64,000 bases of DNA from Candidatus Sedimenticola endophacoides (GTDB lineage: Bacteria > Pseudomonadota > Gammaproteobacteria > Chromatiales > Chromatiaceae), in assembly GCA_003062205.1 (NCBI GenBank), contig PQCP01000100.1:32719-96718 (forward strand), read 5' to 3'. Below the pieces are notes generated by a model. It did not search any database. It was not told the origin of the DNA and saw only the letters and a list, made by a program, of their open reading frames with translations. Numbering within the stretch: position 1 is the stretch's first letter; every line of letters starts with the position of its first letter. Shown piece by piece: positions 1 through 7,380 of this stretch. The position numbers and the translations under genes are program-made.

Positions 1-2
1 CG

Positions 3-239
3 GCGGTCCTCGACAGCATGGGGTGGGTGCAGTACCGCCTGGGTAATCATGCCGAGGCCCTCGATTATCTCCGCAGGGCGATGGAGATGCTGCCCGACGC
101 GGAGATCGCCGCCCACCTGGGCGAGGTCCTGTGGGTGACGGGCGCCCGGGACGAGGCCCGCCGGGTGTGGGATGGCGCGTTGGAGCAGGATCCCCAGAGC
201 GTGCATATTCTGGAGACCCGGCAACGACTCGAACCCTGA
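3..239 (+). CDS. Tetratricopeptide repeat protein, C-terminal fragment
   Basis: The gene enters from the left edge, so only the last 78 codons are visible. The reading frame is open from the first base to TGA at 237-239. The text contains the TPR hallmark of a Gly-Tyr/Leu pair followed by Ala and a closing acidic-Pro turn (YRLGNHAEAL, then GARDEARRVWDGALEQDP), so at least two helical repeats are present. In related gammaproteobacteria a long TPR lipoprotein-type gene sits just upstream of lolB and ispE. Here ispE starts 3 bp after the stop and lolB is absent between them. The partner and function cannot be told from this fragment. Confidence 0.75.
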   Translation, partial: AVLDSMGWVQYRLGNHAEALDYLRRAMEMLPDAEIAAHLGEVLWVTGARDEARRVWDGALEQDPQSVHILETRQRLEP

Positions 240-242
240 GCC

Positions 243-1112
243 ATGGAGGAGACGAGGTTTGAGGGGCCCTGGTGGCCCGCGCCGGCCAAACTCAACCTGA
301 TGCTGCGGATTGTCGGGCGGCGCGGGGATGGCTACCACCTGCTGCAGACGGTATTTCAGTTTCTCGATCACGGGGACTGGCTCGGCTTCGAGCTGCGTGG
401 AGATGGCCGGATCCGACGTCGGGGCGAACTGCCCGGGGTGGCGGAGGAGGATGATCTGGTGGTGCGCGCCGCCCGGCTGTTGCGGGAGGCGGCGGGAGGG
501 GAGAGGTCCGGGCTGCCGGGAGTTGATATCCATCTGCGCAAGTGCCTGCCCATGGGGGGCGGTCTCGGTGGTGGCAGCTCCGATGCCGCCACCGCACTGC
601 TGGTGCTGGACCGGATATGGGGCCTGAGGTTCGGGCGGCCACGGCTGGCCGAGCTGGGGCTTGCACTGGGGGCCGATGTGCCGGTGTTCGTGCATGGATT
701 CGCCGCCTGGGCCGAAGGGGTGGGGGAGCTCCTTACCCCGGTCGAGCCGCCCCAGTCGTGGTATCTGGTGCTGGTGCCGCCGTGCCAGGTGGCGACCGCG
801 GAGATTTTTCGTGACCCCGATTTGACACGGGACTCTCCCCGCATCAAAATACGCGACTTTCTCGCTGGCAGCGAGGTAAATGACTGTGTTGCGGTGGTTT
901 CCCGCCGTTATCCAGAGGTCGAGCGGGCCATGGCGTGGCTGGCCGGGCATGCCCGGCCACGGCTGACCGGAACCGGGGGCTGCGTCTTCGCGTGCTTCGA
1001 GCGCGAGGCGGATGCCAGGCGGGTGCATGCGCTGGTGCCGGAGGCGTACCGGTCCTTCGTGGCGCGGGGGCTCAATCGCTCACCGCTGCTGACCGCGCTG
1101 CAGGCCGAATGA
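243..1112 (+). CDS. ispE: 4-diphosphocytidyl-2-C-methyl-D-erythritol kinase
   Basis: IspE phosphorylates CDP-methylerythritol with ATP in the cytoplasmic MEP isoprenoid pathway. The 289-residue length matches the family. The N-terminal PAPAKLNLML strand carries catalytic Lys16. The GHMP-kinase glycine-rich loop MGGGLGGGSSDAA is at residues 104-116, and the LGADVPVF motif carries catalytic Asp145. A C-terminal GHMP segment contains LTGTGGCVFA. ATG at 243 is 3 bp after the TPR stop, so the two are likely cotranscribed. It is followed within 6 bp by tRNA-Gln and then prs, the usual gammaproteobacterial order. Confidence 0.96.
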   Translation: MEETRFEGPWWPAPAKLNLMLRIVGRRGDGYHLLQTVFQFLDHGDWLGFELRGDGRIRRRGELPGVAEEDDLVVRAARLLREAAGGERSGLPGVDIHLRKCLPMGGGLGGGSSDAATALLVLDRIWGLRFGRPRLAELGLALGADVPVFVHGFAAWAEGVGELLTPVEPPQSWYLVLVPPCQVATAEIFRDPDLTRDSPRIKIRDFLAGSEVNDCVAVVSRRYPEVERAMAWLAGHARPRLTGTGGCVFACFEREADARRVHALVPEAYRSFVARGLNRSPLLTALQAE

Positions 1113-1117
1113 TCAAA

Positions 1118-1192
1118 TGGGGCGTCGCCAAGCGGTAAGGCACTGGGTTTTGATCCCAGCATTCGTAGGTTCGAATCCTGCCGCCCCAGCCA
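1118..1192 (+). tRNA. tRNA-Gln (TTG)
   Basis: The 75-nt cloverleaf has acceptor strands TGGGGCG and CGCCCCA, discriminator G and an encoded CCA at 1190-1192. The anticodon arm CTGGG-TTTTGAT-CCCAG gives anticodon TTG, which reads CAA. The T-arm is GTAGG-TTCGAAT-CCTGC. It starts 6 bp after ispE, so it is probably processed from the ispE transcript. Its 3' end is copied 177 bp downstream within a tail element. Confidence 0.96.
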
Positions 1193-1408
1193 TACAACCG
1201 GGCGTATGCCGGGAAGCCTTATGGGTAGGCGATGGGCGGAGCGTGCGGCAGGATGAGAACCGTAGGTTCGACGCCACCGCGTAGGCGGTGGCGAACAGTG
1301 TCGCGTAGCGACACTGGCCCCGGAGGGGCGAGTCGGCGCAGCCGACGAGTAACCCTGCCGCCCCAGCCATACAACCGGGCGTATGCCGGGAAGCCTTATG
1401 GGTAGGCG
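1177..1408 (+). repeat. tRNA-Gln tail repeat (two 55-bp direct repeats, period 177 bp)
   Basis: The direct repeats at 1177-1231 and 1354-1408 are identical over 55 bp. The first starts inside the T-arm of tRNA-Gln and includes the CCA end plus 39 bp downstream. The second therefore contains a tRNA 3' end with CCA but no 5' half, so it is not a second tRNA. The 122 bp between them hold an antisense T-arm copy and a hairpin cluster. Homology ends at 1408, just before prs. No ORF or integrase is present. Confidence 0.85.
1245..1361 (+). other. Structured insert of the tRNA-Gln tail element (putative RNA structure)
   Basis: Positions 1245-1261 are a 15/17 match to the reverse complement of the tRNA-Gln T-arm and acceptor strand. 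Positions 1261-1271 repeat the tRNA sequence CGTAGGTTCGA. The T-arm copy is then interrupted from 1272 to 1351 and resumes at 1352. The 80-bp insert holds successive hairpins: GCCACCGC-GTAG-GCGGTGGC, CAGTGTCG-CGTAG-CGACACTG, CCCC-GGA-GGGG and GTCGG-CGCAG-CCGAC. GCGGCAGG at 1245-1252 can pair with CCTGCCGC at 1354-1361 and close the domain. A matching architecture is found after tRNA-Tyr. That it acts as RNA is inference. Confidence 0.6.
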
Positions 1409-1465
1409 GCGGTGACGGGTGAACGCAGCGTGGCAATCGGGTCACAGAAAACAGAGGGGTTTACT

Positions 1466-2419
1466 GTGCCAACGAGCGGCATGATGGTATTCGCGGGTAA
1501 TGCCAATCCGGAGCTGGTGGCGGAGATCACCGGGCGGCTGAGTATTCGCCTGGGTAAGGCGGTGGTCGGGCAGTTCAGCGATGGCGAGGTGATGGCCGAG
1601 GTCCAGGAGAGTGTACGTGGGCGCGACGTGTATGTCGTGCAATCCACCTCCCAGCCGACCAACGACCACCTGATGGAACTGCTGGTGCTGATCGACGCCC
1701 TGCGGCTTTCGTCGGCGAAGCGGATCGTGGCGGTCATCCCCTACTTCGGTTATGCACGCCAGGATCGGCGGCCCCGCTCCAGCCGGGCACCGATCACCGC
1801 GCGGCTGGTGGCCAAGCAACTGGCGGCGGCCGGTGCGGACCAGTTGGTAACGGTCGATCTGCACGCCGATCAAATCGCGGGATTTTTCGATATCCCGGTA
1901 GATAATATCTACGCCCTGCCGACCCTCCTGGCGGATGTCTGGCGGCAGAAGTACAGCGACCTGATCGTGGTCTCCCCCGATGTCGGAGGCGTGGTGCGGG
2001 CGCGGGCACTGGCCAAGCACCTGGATGACGCCGAGCTGGCGATCATCGACAAGCGCCGGCCCCAGGCCAATGTGGCCCAGGTGATGAATATTATCGGAGA
2101 TGTCAGGGGCAAGAGTTGCGTCCTGATCGATGACATGGTCGATACCGCCGGCACCCTGTGCAAGGCGGCGGCGGCGCTCAAGGAGCACGGCGCCAAGCGG
2201 GTGGTGGCGTATTGCACCCATCCGGTCCTGTCGGGGCCGGCGGTGAGCAACATCAACCAGTCCGAGCTGGACGAGCTGGTCGTCTCCAATACCATCTCGC
2301 TGCAACCGGATGCCCGGGCCTGCGAGAAGATCCGCCAGATCAGTATCGCCGAACTGGTGGCTGAGACCATGCGCCGCATCGCCACCGGCGAATCGGTCAG
2401 TTCGCTGTTTATGGACTGA
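1466..2419 (+). CDS. prs: Ribose-phosphate pyrophosphokinase
   Basis: Prs makes PRPP from ribose 5-phosphate and ATP for nucleotide, histidine and tryptophan synthesis. The class I hallmarks are visible: the FSDGE motif near the N-terminus, [12 protein letters not shown], the [17 protein letters not shown] metal/ATP region, and the PRPP-binding loop [15 protein letters not shown] at 1466 is chosen because AGAGGGG lies 6 bp upstream and the resulting 317 residues match the 315-residue family length. The frame is open upstream to 1412 but that adds a non-homologous extension lying close to the tail repeat. A strong terminator follows. Confidence 0.95.
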   Translation: MPTSGMMVFAGNANPELVAEITGRLSIRLGKAVVGQFSDGEVMAEVQESVRGRDVYVVQSTSQPTNDHLMELLVLIDALRLSSAKRIVAVIPYFGYARQDRRPRSSRAPITARLVAKQLAAAGADQLVTVDLHADQIAGFFDIPVDNIYALPTLLADVWRQKYSDLIVVSPDVGGVVRARALAKHLDDAELAIIDKRRPQANVAQVMNIIGDVRGKSCVLIDDMVDTAGTLCKAAAALKEHGAKRVVAYCTHPVLSGPAVSNINQSELDELVVSNTISLQPDARACEKIRQISIAELVAETMRRIATGESVSSLFMD

Positions 2420-2446
2420 GGCGTCCGGGCGGAAAAAGTTCTGTAC

Positions 2447-2485
2447 GCCGCCAATACCCAGGTCGCGGGGTGTTGGCGGCTTTTT
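2447..2485 (+). terminator. Rho-independent terminator after prs
   Basis: GCCGCCAATACC at 2447-2458 pairs with GTGTTGGCGGC at 2470-2480 and is followed directly by TTTTT. It lies 28 bp after the prs stop and 25 bp before rplY, so it should end or attenuate the ispE-prs transcript. Confidence 0.85.
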
Positions 2486-2509
2486 AAACCCAGTGATTTG
2501 GAGAAAATC

Positions 2510-3145
2510 ATGAAAGAGCTGTTTGAAATTGAAGCGCGTTCGCGCGGCGATATGGGGAAAGGTGCGAGCCGCCGCCTACGCCGCACCGGCCAGGTGCCGG
2601 GTATCGTCTATGGGGCTCATAAGGAGCCTGCGATGATCTCGTTGACGCACAGCGAGATGCTGCTGCACCTGGAGCACGAGTCTTTTTATTCCCATGTTTT
2701 GAATCTGAAGGTCGACGGCAAGGGTGAGCAGGTGATCCTCAAGGATCTGCAGCGCCATCCGGCCAAGCCGTTTATCATGCATGTCGATTTTCAGCGTGTC
2801 AGCGCCAAGGAGAAGATCCGGCTCAATGTGCCTCTGCATTTTGCCAATGAAGAGAACGCTCCCGGCGTCAAGATGGGTGGCGTGGTCTCCCATCACCTGA
2901 CCGACATCGAAGTGAGCTGTCTGCCTGCTGATCTGCCCGAGTTCGTTGAAGTTGATGTGGGCGCCATGGAGATGGGTGACATCATCCTGATGTCCGGCAT
3001 CAAACTGCCCAAGGGGGTGGAGCTCCCGGCCCTGGCTGCCGAGGATGCCAACGACGAACCGGTGGTCTCCGTTCACGGCGCCGGTGGTGGTGACGCTGAT
3101 GAGGATGGCGAGGAAGCGGGCGAGGCGGAAGACGCTGCGGAATAG
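2510..3145 (+). CDS. rplY: 50S ribosomal protein L25 / general stress protein Ctc
   Basis: L25 binds 5S rRNA. At 211 residues this is the long CTC/TL5 form, with the RNA-binding L25 domain in about the first 95 residues (GASRRLRRTGQVPGIVYG near its start) and a beta-rich TL5 C-terminal domain to about residue 185. A very acidic tail rich in Asp, Glu and Gly ends the protein. ATG at 2510 is preceded by TTGGAGAA, a good ribosome binding site. A TTG at 2498 lies inside that site and is rejected. It sits between prs and pth, as in many gammaproteobacteria. Confidence 0.94.
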   Translation: MKELFEIEARSRGDMGKGASRRLRRTGQVPGIVYGAHKEPAMISLTHSEMLLHLEHESFYSHVLNLKVDGKGEQVILKDLQRHPAKPFIMHVDFQRVSAKEKIRLNVPLHFANEENAPGVKMGGVVSHHLTDIEVSCLPADLPEFVEVDVGAMEMGDIILMSGIKLPKGVELPALAAEDANDEPVVSVHGAGGGDADEDGEEAGEAEDAAE

Positions 3146-3162
3146 TCCCATCCCGAGAGCGG

Positions 3163-3204
3163 GCCGGGGTGGCGGAATGGGTACCGCCCCTCCGGCTTTT
3201 TTTT
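3163..3204 (+). terminator. Rho-independent terminator after rplY
   Basis: GCCGG with the following G/C stretch starting at 3163 pairs with the CCGCCCCTCCGGC segment ending at 3196. Eight T follow at 3197-3204. The stem is imperfect but long. pth begins 40 bp later. Confidence 0.8.
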
Positions 3205-3244
3205 GGGAGAATGCCCGGTTTCATGGAGAAAAGGTCGATTTGCC

Positions 3245-3838
3245 ATGAGTGGGAAGGATCAACAGCCGATTCGTCTGATCGTTGGGCTGGGCAATCCGGG
3301 CGCAGCCTATGCGGAGACCCGGCACAACGCCGGTTTCTGGCTTGTTGAGCGGGTCGCGCAGCGACATGGCGGAGTATTCAAGGCGGAGGGGCGTTTCCAT
3401 GGCGATACCTGTAGGCTGCGCGTCGCCGGACAGGAGTTGTGGCTGCTCAAGCCCTCCACCTACATGAACCGCAGCGGGCAGTCGGTGTCGAGCCTGGCGA
3501 AGTATTTCAAGATCCCCCAGGAGGCGTTGCTGGTGGTGCACGACGAACTGGATCTGGCGCCGGGTGTGGTGAAGCTGAAACAGGGCGGGGGGCATGCCGG
3601 GCACAACGGCCTGCGCGATATCATCAGCGCTCTGGGGGGAAGGGACTTCTGGCGCCTGCGCATCGGCATCGATCATCCGGGAAATGCCAGGGAGGTGGTC
3701 GATTATGTCCTCGGGCGGCCCTCCAGGGAGGAGGTCGAAGCGATCCACGGCGGGATCGAGCGTGTCGAAGCGCTGATGGCGCGGATCGTCACCGGCGAGG
3801 TGCAGCAGGTGATGAACCAGTTGCATGGCTCGCGCTGA
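3245..3838 (+). CDS. pth: Peptidyl-tRNA hydrolase
   Basis: Pth releases peptides from peptidyl-tRNA that drops off the ribosome. The 197 residues match the family. Family motifs are GLGNPG at 14-19 with Asn17, TRHNAGFW with catalytic His27, PSTYMNRSG with the conserved Asn, VVHDELDL with the catalytic Asp, and the GGGHAGHNGLRD loop. ATG at 3245 is chosen because homology begins there; upstream in-frame codons run back into the preceding terminator. ychF, the usual next gene, is missing, and a tRNA-tuf operon follows after 177 bp. Confidence 0.96.
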   Translation: MSGKDQQPIRLIVGLGNPGAAYAETRHNAGFWLVERVAQRHGGVFKAEGRFHGDTCRLRVAGQELWLLKPSTYMNRSGQSVSSLAKYFKIPQEALLVVHDELDLAPGVVKLKQGGGHAGHNGLRDIISALGGRDFWRLRIGIDHPGNAREVVDYVLGRPSREEVEAIHGGIERVEALMARIVTGEVQQVMNQLHGSR

Positions 3839-3972
3839 TTGCGTTTGGGAGCGTCGGCAGGCAATTTTGTCTTGATTTCCCCCGCGTGCGGGCGGTTGTG
3901 CCGTATTGGTCGAGCGCTCTGGGGAAATCCTCGCGAATTGCCAAATTAGCCCGGAGAATGGCGCGAAAGGTG

Positions 3973-4001
3973 TTGACAGGCTGGTCCGGCTCCAGCAGAA
4001 T
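3973..4001 (+). promoter_or_regulatory. Sigma-70 promoter of the tRNA-Tyr-Gly-Thr-tuf operon
   Basis: A perfect -35 box TTGACA (3973-3978) is followed after 17 bp by CAGAAT (3996-4001). A G/C-rich discriminator, GCGCGCTCTTT at 4003-4013, leads almost directly into the tRNA. Such discriminators are typical of stringently controlled stable-RNA promoters. The same 11 bases follow the -10 box of the str operon promoter at 18530-18540. Confidence 0.8.
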
Positions 4002-4015
4002 AGCGCGCTCTTTAT

Positions 4016-4100
4016 GGAGGGGTTCCCGAGTGGCCAAAGGGATCAGACTGTAAATCTGACGGCTCCGCCTTCGGAGGTTCGAATCCTCCCCCCTCCACCA
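4016..4100 (+). tRNA. tRNA-Tyr (GTA)
   Basis: The 85-nt class II tRNA has acceptor strands GGAGGGG and CCCCTCC, discriminator A and encoded CCA at 4098-4100. The anticodon arm CAGA-CTGTAAA-TCTG gives GTA. The long variable arm GGCTCCGCCTTCGGAGG region supports Tyr. It is the first gene of a Tyr-Gly-Thr-tuf unit like tyrU-glyT-thrT-tufB of E. coli. Its 3' part is copied downstream. Confidence 0.96.
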
Positions 4101-4383
4101 GAACAGGCTGGCAGCTGCGTGGATTCGCGAGCGCCGTATAACTCAACCGGTGTGAACCGGGGGAGGATTTGAACCGATAAGAGGTTCGACGAGCATCGCG
4201 CAGCGATGCCGAACACCGAGCGAAGCGCGGTGGCCCGGAGGGCGGAGCGCCGTAGGCGCGGAGTAATCCTCCCCCCCTCCACCAGAACAGGCTGGCAGCC
4301 GCGTGGATTCGCGAGCGCCGTATAACTCAACCGGTGTGGACCGGGGGAGGATTCGAACCGATAAGAGGTTCGACGAGCATCGC
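4082..4383 (+). repeat. tRNA-Tyr tail repeat (two ~118-bp direct repeats, period 184 bp)
   Basis: Copies at 4082-4199 and 4265-4383 begin in the T-arm of tRNA-Tyr, include the acceptor strand and CCA, and continue about 99 bp downstream. They differ by about three substitutions and one extra C in the second acceptor strand. The second copy stops right after GAGCATCGC at 4383, where its hairpin cluster should begin, so the unit is truncated. The arrangement parallels the tail repeat at 1177-1408 although the flanking sequences differ. No gene is seen in 4101-4464. Confidence 0.85.
4159..4276 (+). other. Structured insert of the tRNA-Tyr tail element (putative RNA structure)
   Basis: Positions 4159-4175 are an antisense copy of the tRNA-Tyr T-arm and acceptor (one mismatch). 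Positions 4181-4189 repeat GAGGTTCGA of the tRNA. The T-arm copy is interrupted by 4190-4265 and resumes with ATCCTCCCC at 4266. The insert holds GCATCG-CGCAG-CGATGC, CACCG/CGGTG around a GAAG loop, GCCC-GGA-GGGC and GCGCC-GTA-GGCGC. GGGGGAGGATT at 4159-4169 can pair with AATCCTCCCCC starting at 4265 to close the domain. Insert ends (CG...GAGTA) and linkers match the tRNA-Gln element while stems differ. Confidence 0.6.
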
Positions 4384-4464
4384 CATTGCGCGGTGAGCCA
4401 CAGGCGGGCCGGCCCCGGGCTGTGGCGGATGCGGTTAATGGTAAGCGACGCGATCGCTTGGCAT

Positions 4465-4538
4465 GCGGGTGTAGTTCAATGGTAGAACTTCAGCCTTCCA
4501 AGCTGACTACGTGGGTTCGATTCCCATCACCCGCTCCA
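4465..4538 (+). tRNA. tRNA-Gly (TCC)
   Basis: The 74-nt cloverleaf has acceptor strands GCGGGTG and CACCCGC, discriminator T and encoded CCA at 4536-4538. The anticodon arm TCAGC-CTTCCAA-GCTGA gives TCC, reading GGA. It is the second tRNA of the operon. No tail repeat follows it. Confidence 0.95.
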
Positions 4539-4573
4539 TTATTTGGGCCTGTGGCCCGGATTGTAAACAGTTT

Positions 4574-4649
4574 GCCCATGTAGCTCAGTTGGTAGAGCAC
4601 ACCCTTGGTAAGGGTGAGGTCAGCAGTTCAAATCTGCTCATGGGCTCCA
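4574..4649 (+). tRNA. tRNA-Thr (GGT)
   Basis: The 76-nt cloverleaf has acceptor strands GCCCATG and CATGGGC, discriminator T and encoded CCA at 4647-4649. The anticodon arm CACCC-TTGGTAA-GGGTG gives GGT, reading ACC. It lies 77 bp upstream of tuf, matching the conserved thrT-tufB linkage. Confidence 0.95.
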
Positions 4650-4726
4650 GGTGTTAGCCCGGCGTGCGGCAAGCGCGCGAATTTGTCTGTCTTGATTCAT
4701 ATTAAAGGTCTGTCGGAGAGATTTCG

Positions 4727-5917
4727 ATGTCTAAAGCAAAATTCGAACGCACAAAACCGCATGTGAACGTGGGCACCATCGGTCACGTTGACCATGGCAA
4801 GACCACCCTGACCGCGGCGATCACCAAGGTGATGGCTGAGGCCCGCGGCGGTGAATTCAAGGACTACGCCGATATCGACAACGCCCCTGAAGAGCGTGAG
4901 CGCGGTATCACCATCGCCACCGCGCACGTGGAGTACGAGTCCGACACCCGCCACTACGCGCACGTCGACTGCCCTGGACACGCCGATTATGTGAAGAACA
5001 TGATCACCGGCGCGGCGCAGATGGACGGAGCGGTCCTGGTGGTCTCCGCGGCGGACGGTCCGATGCCCCAGACCCGTGAGCACATCCTGCTCTCCCGTCA
5101 GGTTGGTGTGCCCTACATTCTGGTGTACATGAACAAGGCGGACATGGTCGATGACGAGGAGCTGCTGGAGCTGGTGGAGATGGAAGTGCGCGAGCTTCTG
5201 GACCAGTACGAGTTCCCCGGAGACGACACCCCGATCGTGGTAGGTTCCGCGCTGAAGGCGCTCGAAGGGGACACCTCGGATATCGGTGCGCCGTCGATCA
5301 TCAAGCTGGTGGAGGCGATGGATGCCTACATTCCCACCCCGGAGCGTGACACCGACAAGCCGTTCCTGATGCCGATCGAGGATGTGTTCTCGATCTCCGG
5401 TCGCGGCACGGTGGTGACCGGTCGCGTGGAGCGCGGCGTGGTGAAGGTGGGTGAGGAGATCGAGATTGTGGGTATCCGCGATACCCAGAAGACCACCTGT
5501 ACCGGCGTTGAGATGTTCCGCAAGCTGCTGGATCAGGGGCAGGCGGGCGACAACGTGGGCGTGCTGCTGCGCGGCACCAAGCGTGACGATGTGGAGCGCG
5601 GCCAGGTGCTGGCGCGTCCCGGCACCATCACCCCGCACACCCATTTTGAGTGTGAGGTGTATGTGCTGAGCAAGGATGAGGGTGGTCGTCACACGCCGTT
5701 TTTCAACGGTTACCGTCCGCAGTTTTACTTCCGTACCACCGACGTGACCGGAGCCTGCGACCTTCCCGAGGGTATAGAGATGGTGATGCCGGGTGACAAC
5801 GTGAAGATGACCGTCAAGCTGATCGCGCCCATCGCCATGGAAGAGGGACTGCGTTTCGCTATCCGCGAAGGTGGCCGCACCGTCGGCGCCGGCGTTGTAT
5901 CCAAGATCATCGAGTAA
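4727..5917 (+). CDS. tuf: Elongation factor Tu, copy 1
   Basis: EF-Tu is the GTPase that carries aminoacyl-tRNA to the ribosomal A site. The 396 residues contain G1 GHVDHGKT at 19-26, G3 DCPGH, G4 NKAD, and domains II and III with [15 protein letters not shown] at 4727 follows CGGAGAG. It is the last gene of the tRNA-Tyr-Gly-Thr-tuf operon. Its protein is identical to the copy at 21789-22979; the genes differ by only a few bases near the ends, including ATG here against GTG there. Confidence 0.98.
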   Translation: MSKAKFERTKPHVNVGTIGHVDHGKTTLTAAITKVMAEARGGEFKDYADIDNAPEERERGITIATAHVEYESDTRHYAHVDCPGHADYVKNMITGAAQMDGAVLVVSAADGPMPQTREHILLSRQVGVPYILVYMNKADMVDDEELLELVEMEVRELLDQYEFPGDDTPIVVGSALKALEGDTSDIGAPSIIKLVEAMDAYIPTPERDTDKPFLMPIEDVFSISGRGTVVTGRVERGVVKVGEEIEIVGIRDTQKTTCTGVEMFRKLLDQGQAGDNVGVLLRGTKRDDVERGQVLARPGTITPHTHFECEVYVLSKDEGGRHTPFFNGYRPQFYFRTTDVTGACDLPEGIEMVMPGDNVKMTVKLIAPIAMEEGLRFAIREGGRTVGAGVVSKIIE

Positions 5918-5942
5918 GCATCAGGCTTGCCGATTTACGGCT

Positions 5943-5971
5943 ACGGGTCAGCCCGCCGGGGGCTGACCCGT
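5943..5971 (+). terminator. Strong hairpin after tuf copy 1
   Basis: ACGGGTCAGCCC at 5943-5954 pairs perfectly with GGGCTGACCCGT at 5960-5971 around a five-base loop. It starts 26 bp after the tuf stop. No long T run follows (TGTCGG), so it may be a weak terminator or an RNA processing/stability element before tRNA-Trp. Confidence 0.55.
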
Positions 5972-6007
5972 TGTCGGCTGATCCGTCCAGGGTCACGCAA
6001 ACTGTTT

Positions 6008-6083
6008 AGGCCAGTAGCTCAATTGGTAGAGCAGCGGTCTCCAAAACCGCAGGTTGGGGGTTCGAGTCCCTCCTGGCCTGCCA
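6008..6083 (+). tRNA. tRNA-Trp (CCA)
   Basis: The 76-nt cloverleaf has acceptor strands AGGCCAG and CTGGCCT, discriminator G and encoded CCA at 6081-6083. The anticodon arm GCGGT-CTCCAAA-ACCGC gives CCA, reading TGG. It lies just upstream of secE, the common tuf / tRNA-Trp / secE / nusG arrangement. Confidence 0.96.
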
Positions 6084-6116
6084 TTATTTACCGTCATCGG
6101 TTGACGTGTGGCAGGA

Positions 6117-6485
6117 ATGAACGCAAACGCTGAAGTGGAGAGTTCCACGGTCGATACATTGAAGTTACTGCTGGCGGTGCTGCTGCTGGTGGGTGGCATC
6201 GGTGTGTTCTACTACATGGAAGAGCAGTCCCTTCTGCTGCGGGTCCTCGGATTGCTGGCCATTGCTGGCGCTGCGGTGGCGGTCGCGCTGCAGTCGGTTC
6301 CGGGGCGCGCGGTCTGGGAGTTCGCGACAGCAGCGCGCACCGAGGTGCGCAAGGTGGTGTGGCCGAGTCGTCAGGAGACGATCCAGACCACGCTGATCGT
6401 GTTCGCCATGGTACTGCTGATGGGGCTGGTCCTCTGGCTCTTCGATATGGTCTTGATGGCCATCGTGCGCGCAGTAACCGGCTAG
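6117..6485 (+). CDS. secE: Preprotein translocase subunit SecE
   Basis: SecE is the essential small subunit of the SecYEG channel in the inner membrane. The protein has the three-helix form of gammaproteobacteria: two N-terminal hydrophobic segments at about 15-33 and 38-56 and the conserved core, an amphipathic stretch with EVRKVVWPSRQET followed by the last helix (TLIVFAMVLLMGLVLWLFDMVL). ATG at 6117 (122 residues) is taken because sequence like other SecE starts there. GTG at 6108 in the same frame is an alternative; neither has a well-spaced Shine-Dalgarno. nusG follows after 11 bp. Confidence 0.93.
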   Translation: MNANAEVESSTVDTLKLLLAVLLLVGGIGVFYYMEEQSLLLRVLGLLAIAGAAVAVALQSVPGRAVWEFATAARTEVRKVVWPSRQETIQTTLIVFAMVLLMGLVLWLFDMVLMAIVRAVTG

Positions 6486-6496
6486 GGGGTAGGTGA

Positions 6497-7030
6497 ATGG
6501 CTATGCGTTGGTACGTGGTGCACGCCTTTTCCGGCTTCGAGGCGCAGGTCAAGCGTTCGTTGCTGGAGCGTGTTAAGCGCTACGGAAAGGAAGATCTCTT
6601 CGGTGAGATCCTGGTTCCCACCGAAGAGGTGGTTGAGATGCGCGGCGGTCAGCAGCGCAAGAGCGAGCGCAAGTTTTTCCCCGGTTATGTCCTGGTGCAG
6701 ATGGAGATGACGGATGAGACCTGGCACCTGGTCAAGGATGTGCCCAAGGTGATGGGCTTCATTGGGGGCACCGGCGACAAACCGGCGCCGATCAGTGATC
6801 GGGAGGCCGACGCGATCCTGCAGCGCGTGCAGGAGGGTGTCGAGAAGCCGCGTCCCAAGGTCCTGTTCGAGCCGGGCGAGGTGGTCCGGGTCATCGATGG
6901 GCCGTTCAACGATTTTAACGGTGTGGTCGAGGATGTCGACTACGACAAGAGCCGTCTCAAGGTCTCGGTACTGATCTTTGGGCGTTCGACCCCGGTCGAT
7001 CTTGAGTTCGGCCAAGTAGAGAAGGGTTGA
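6497..7030 (+). CDS. nusG: Transcription termination/antitermination protein NusG
   Basis: NusG binds RNA polymerase, aids processivity and links to Rho or to ribosomal S10. The 177 residues hold the NGN domain ([11 protein letters not shown] at the start, [24 protein letters not shown]) to about residue 115 and the KOW domain ([21 protein letters not shown]) near 125-177. ATG at 6497 follows GGGGGTAGGTGA. It is cotranscribed with secE and ends at a strong terminator 18 bp downstream. Confidence 0.97.
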   Translation: MAMRWYVVHAFSGFEAQVKRSLLERVKRYGKEDLFGEILVPTEEVVEMRGGQQRKSERKFFPGYVLVQMEMTDETWHLVKDVPKVMGFIGGTGDKPAPISDREADAILQRVQEGVEKPRPKVLFEPGEVVRVIDGPFNDFNGVVEDVDYDKSRLKVSVLIFGRSTPVDLEFGQVEKG

Positions 7031-7047
7031 ACGCGGGTTGGTCCAGA

Positions 7048-7077
7048 GGTTTCCGGTGCTCTTGCCGGAGGCCTTTT
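7048..7077 (+). terminator. Rho-independent terminator after nusG
   Basis: GGTTTCCGG at 7048-7056 pairs with CCGGAGGCC ending at 7073 (nine pairs including two G-U) around TGCTCTTG, followed by TTTT. It separates secE-nusG from the rplK transcription unit. Confidence 0.8.
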
Positions 7078-7130
7078 CGTGTTTGGGTTTTTCGGGTAGG
7101 CGAAATTTCCCCGGAAGCTTTGGGTTGACG

Positions 7131-7369
7131 AATCGAACGCGCCGCCATGGATGGCGGGGCAGGAACCAGGCCACATGGATGTGTAGCCGCTGAACCGTCG
7201 GGGAGCCGAGAGGCGTTTGAACCCGATCAGGGTGAGATCGACCGTTCGTCCAGTGGACGAACGCAGCGAATCGAACGCGCCGCCATGGATGGCGGGGCAG
7301 GAACCAGGCCACATGGATGTGTAGCCGCTGAACCGTCGGGGAGCCGAGAGGCGTTTGAACCCGATCAGG
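7131..7369 (+). repeat. Two identical 101-bp repeats between nusG and rplK
   Basis: Positions 7131-7231 and 7269-7369 appear identical, with a 138-bp period. Each copy holds two small palindromes centred on ATGGAT: CCGCCATGGATGGCGG and CACATGGATGTG. The 37-bp spacer contains CGTTCGTCC-AGT-GGACGAACG. The second copy ends 11 bp before the rplK start, so the repeat forms much of the rplK leader. Translations of the repeat in any frame look like nothing known. No clear promoter for rplK could be placed in it. Confidence 0.8.
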
Positions 7370-7380
7370 AGTAGATAGCC

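Noticed and set aside
1352..1369. Second tRNA-Gln gene
   Set aside because: Only the 3' end with CCA is copied; no 5' half, D-arm or anticodon arm precedes it.
4265..4284. Second tRNA-Tyr gene
   Set aside because: Only the T-arm end and acceptor strand are present, interrupted by the hairpin insert.
4082..4383. Attachment sites of an integrated element
   Set aside because: The repeats are less than 200 bp apart and contain no integrase or cargo, so a prophage or island is excluded; a tiny remnant cannot be ruled out.
7131..7369. CRISPR array
   Set aside because: Only two long repeats with internal palindromes and one spacer; no cas genes.
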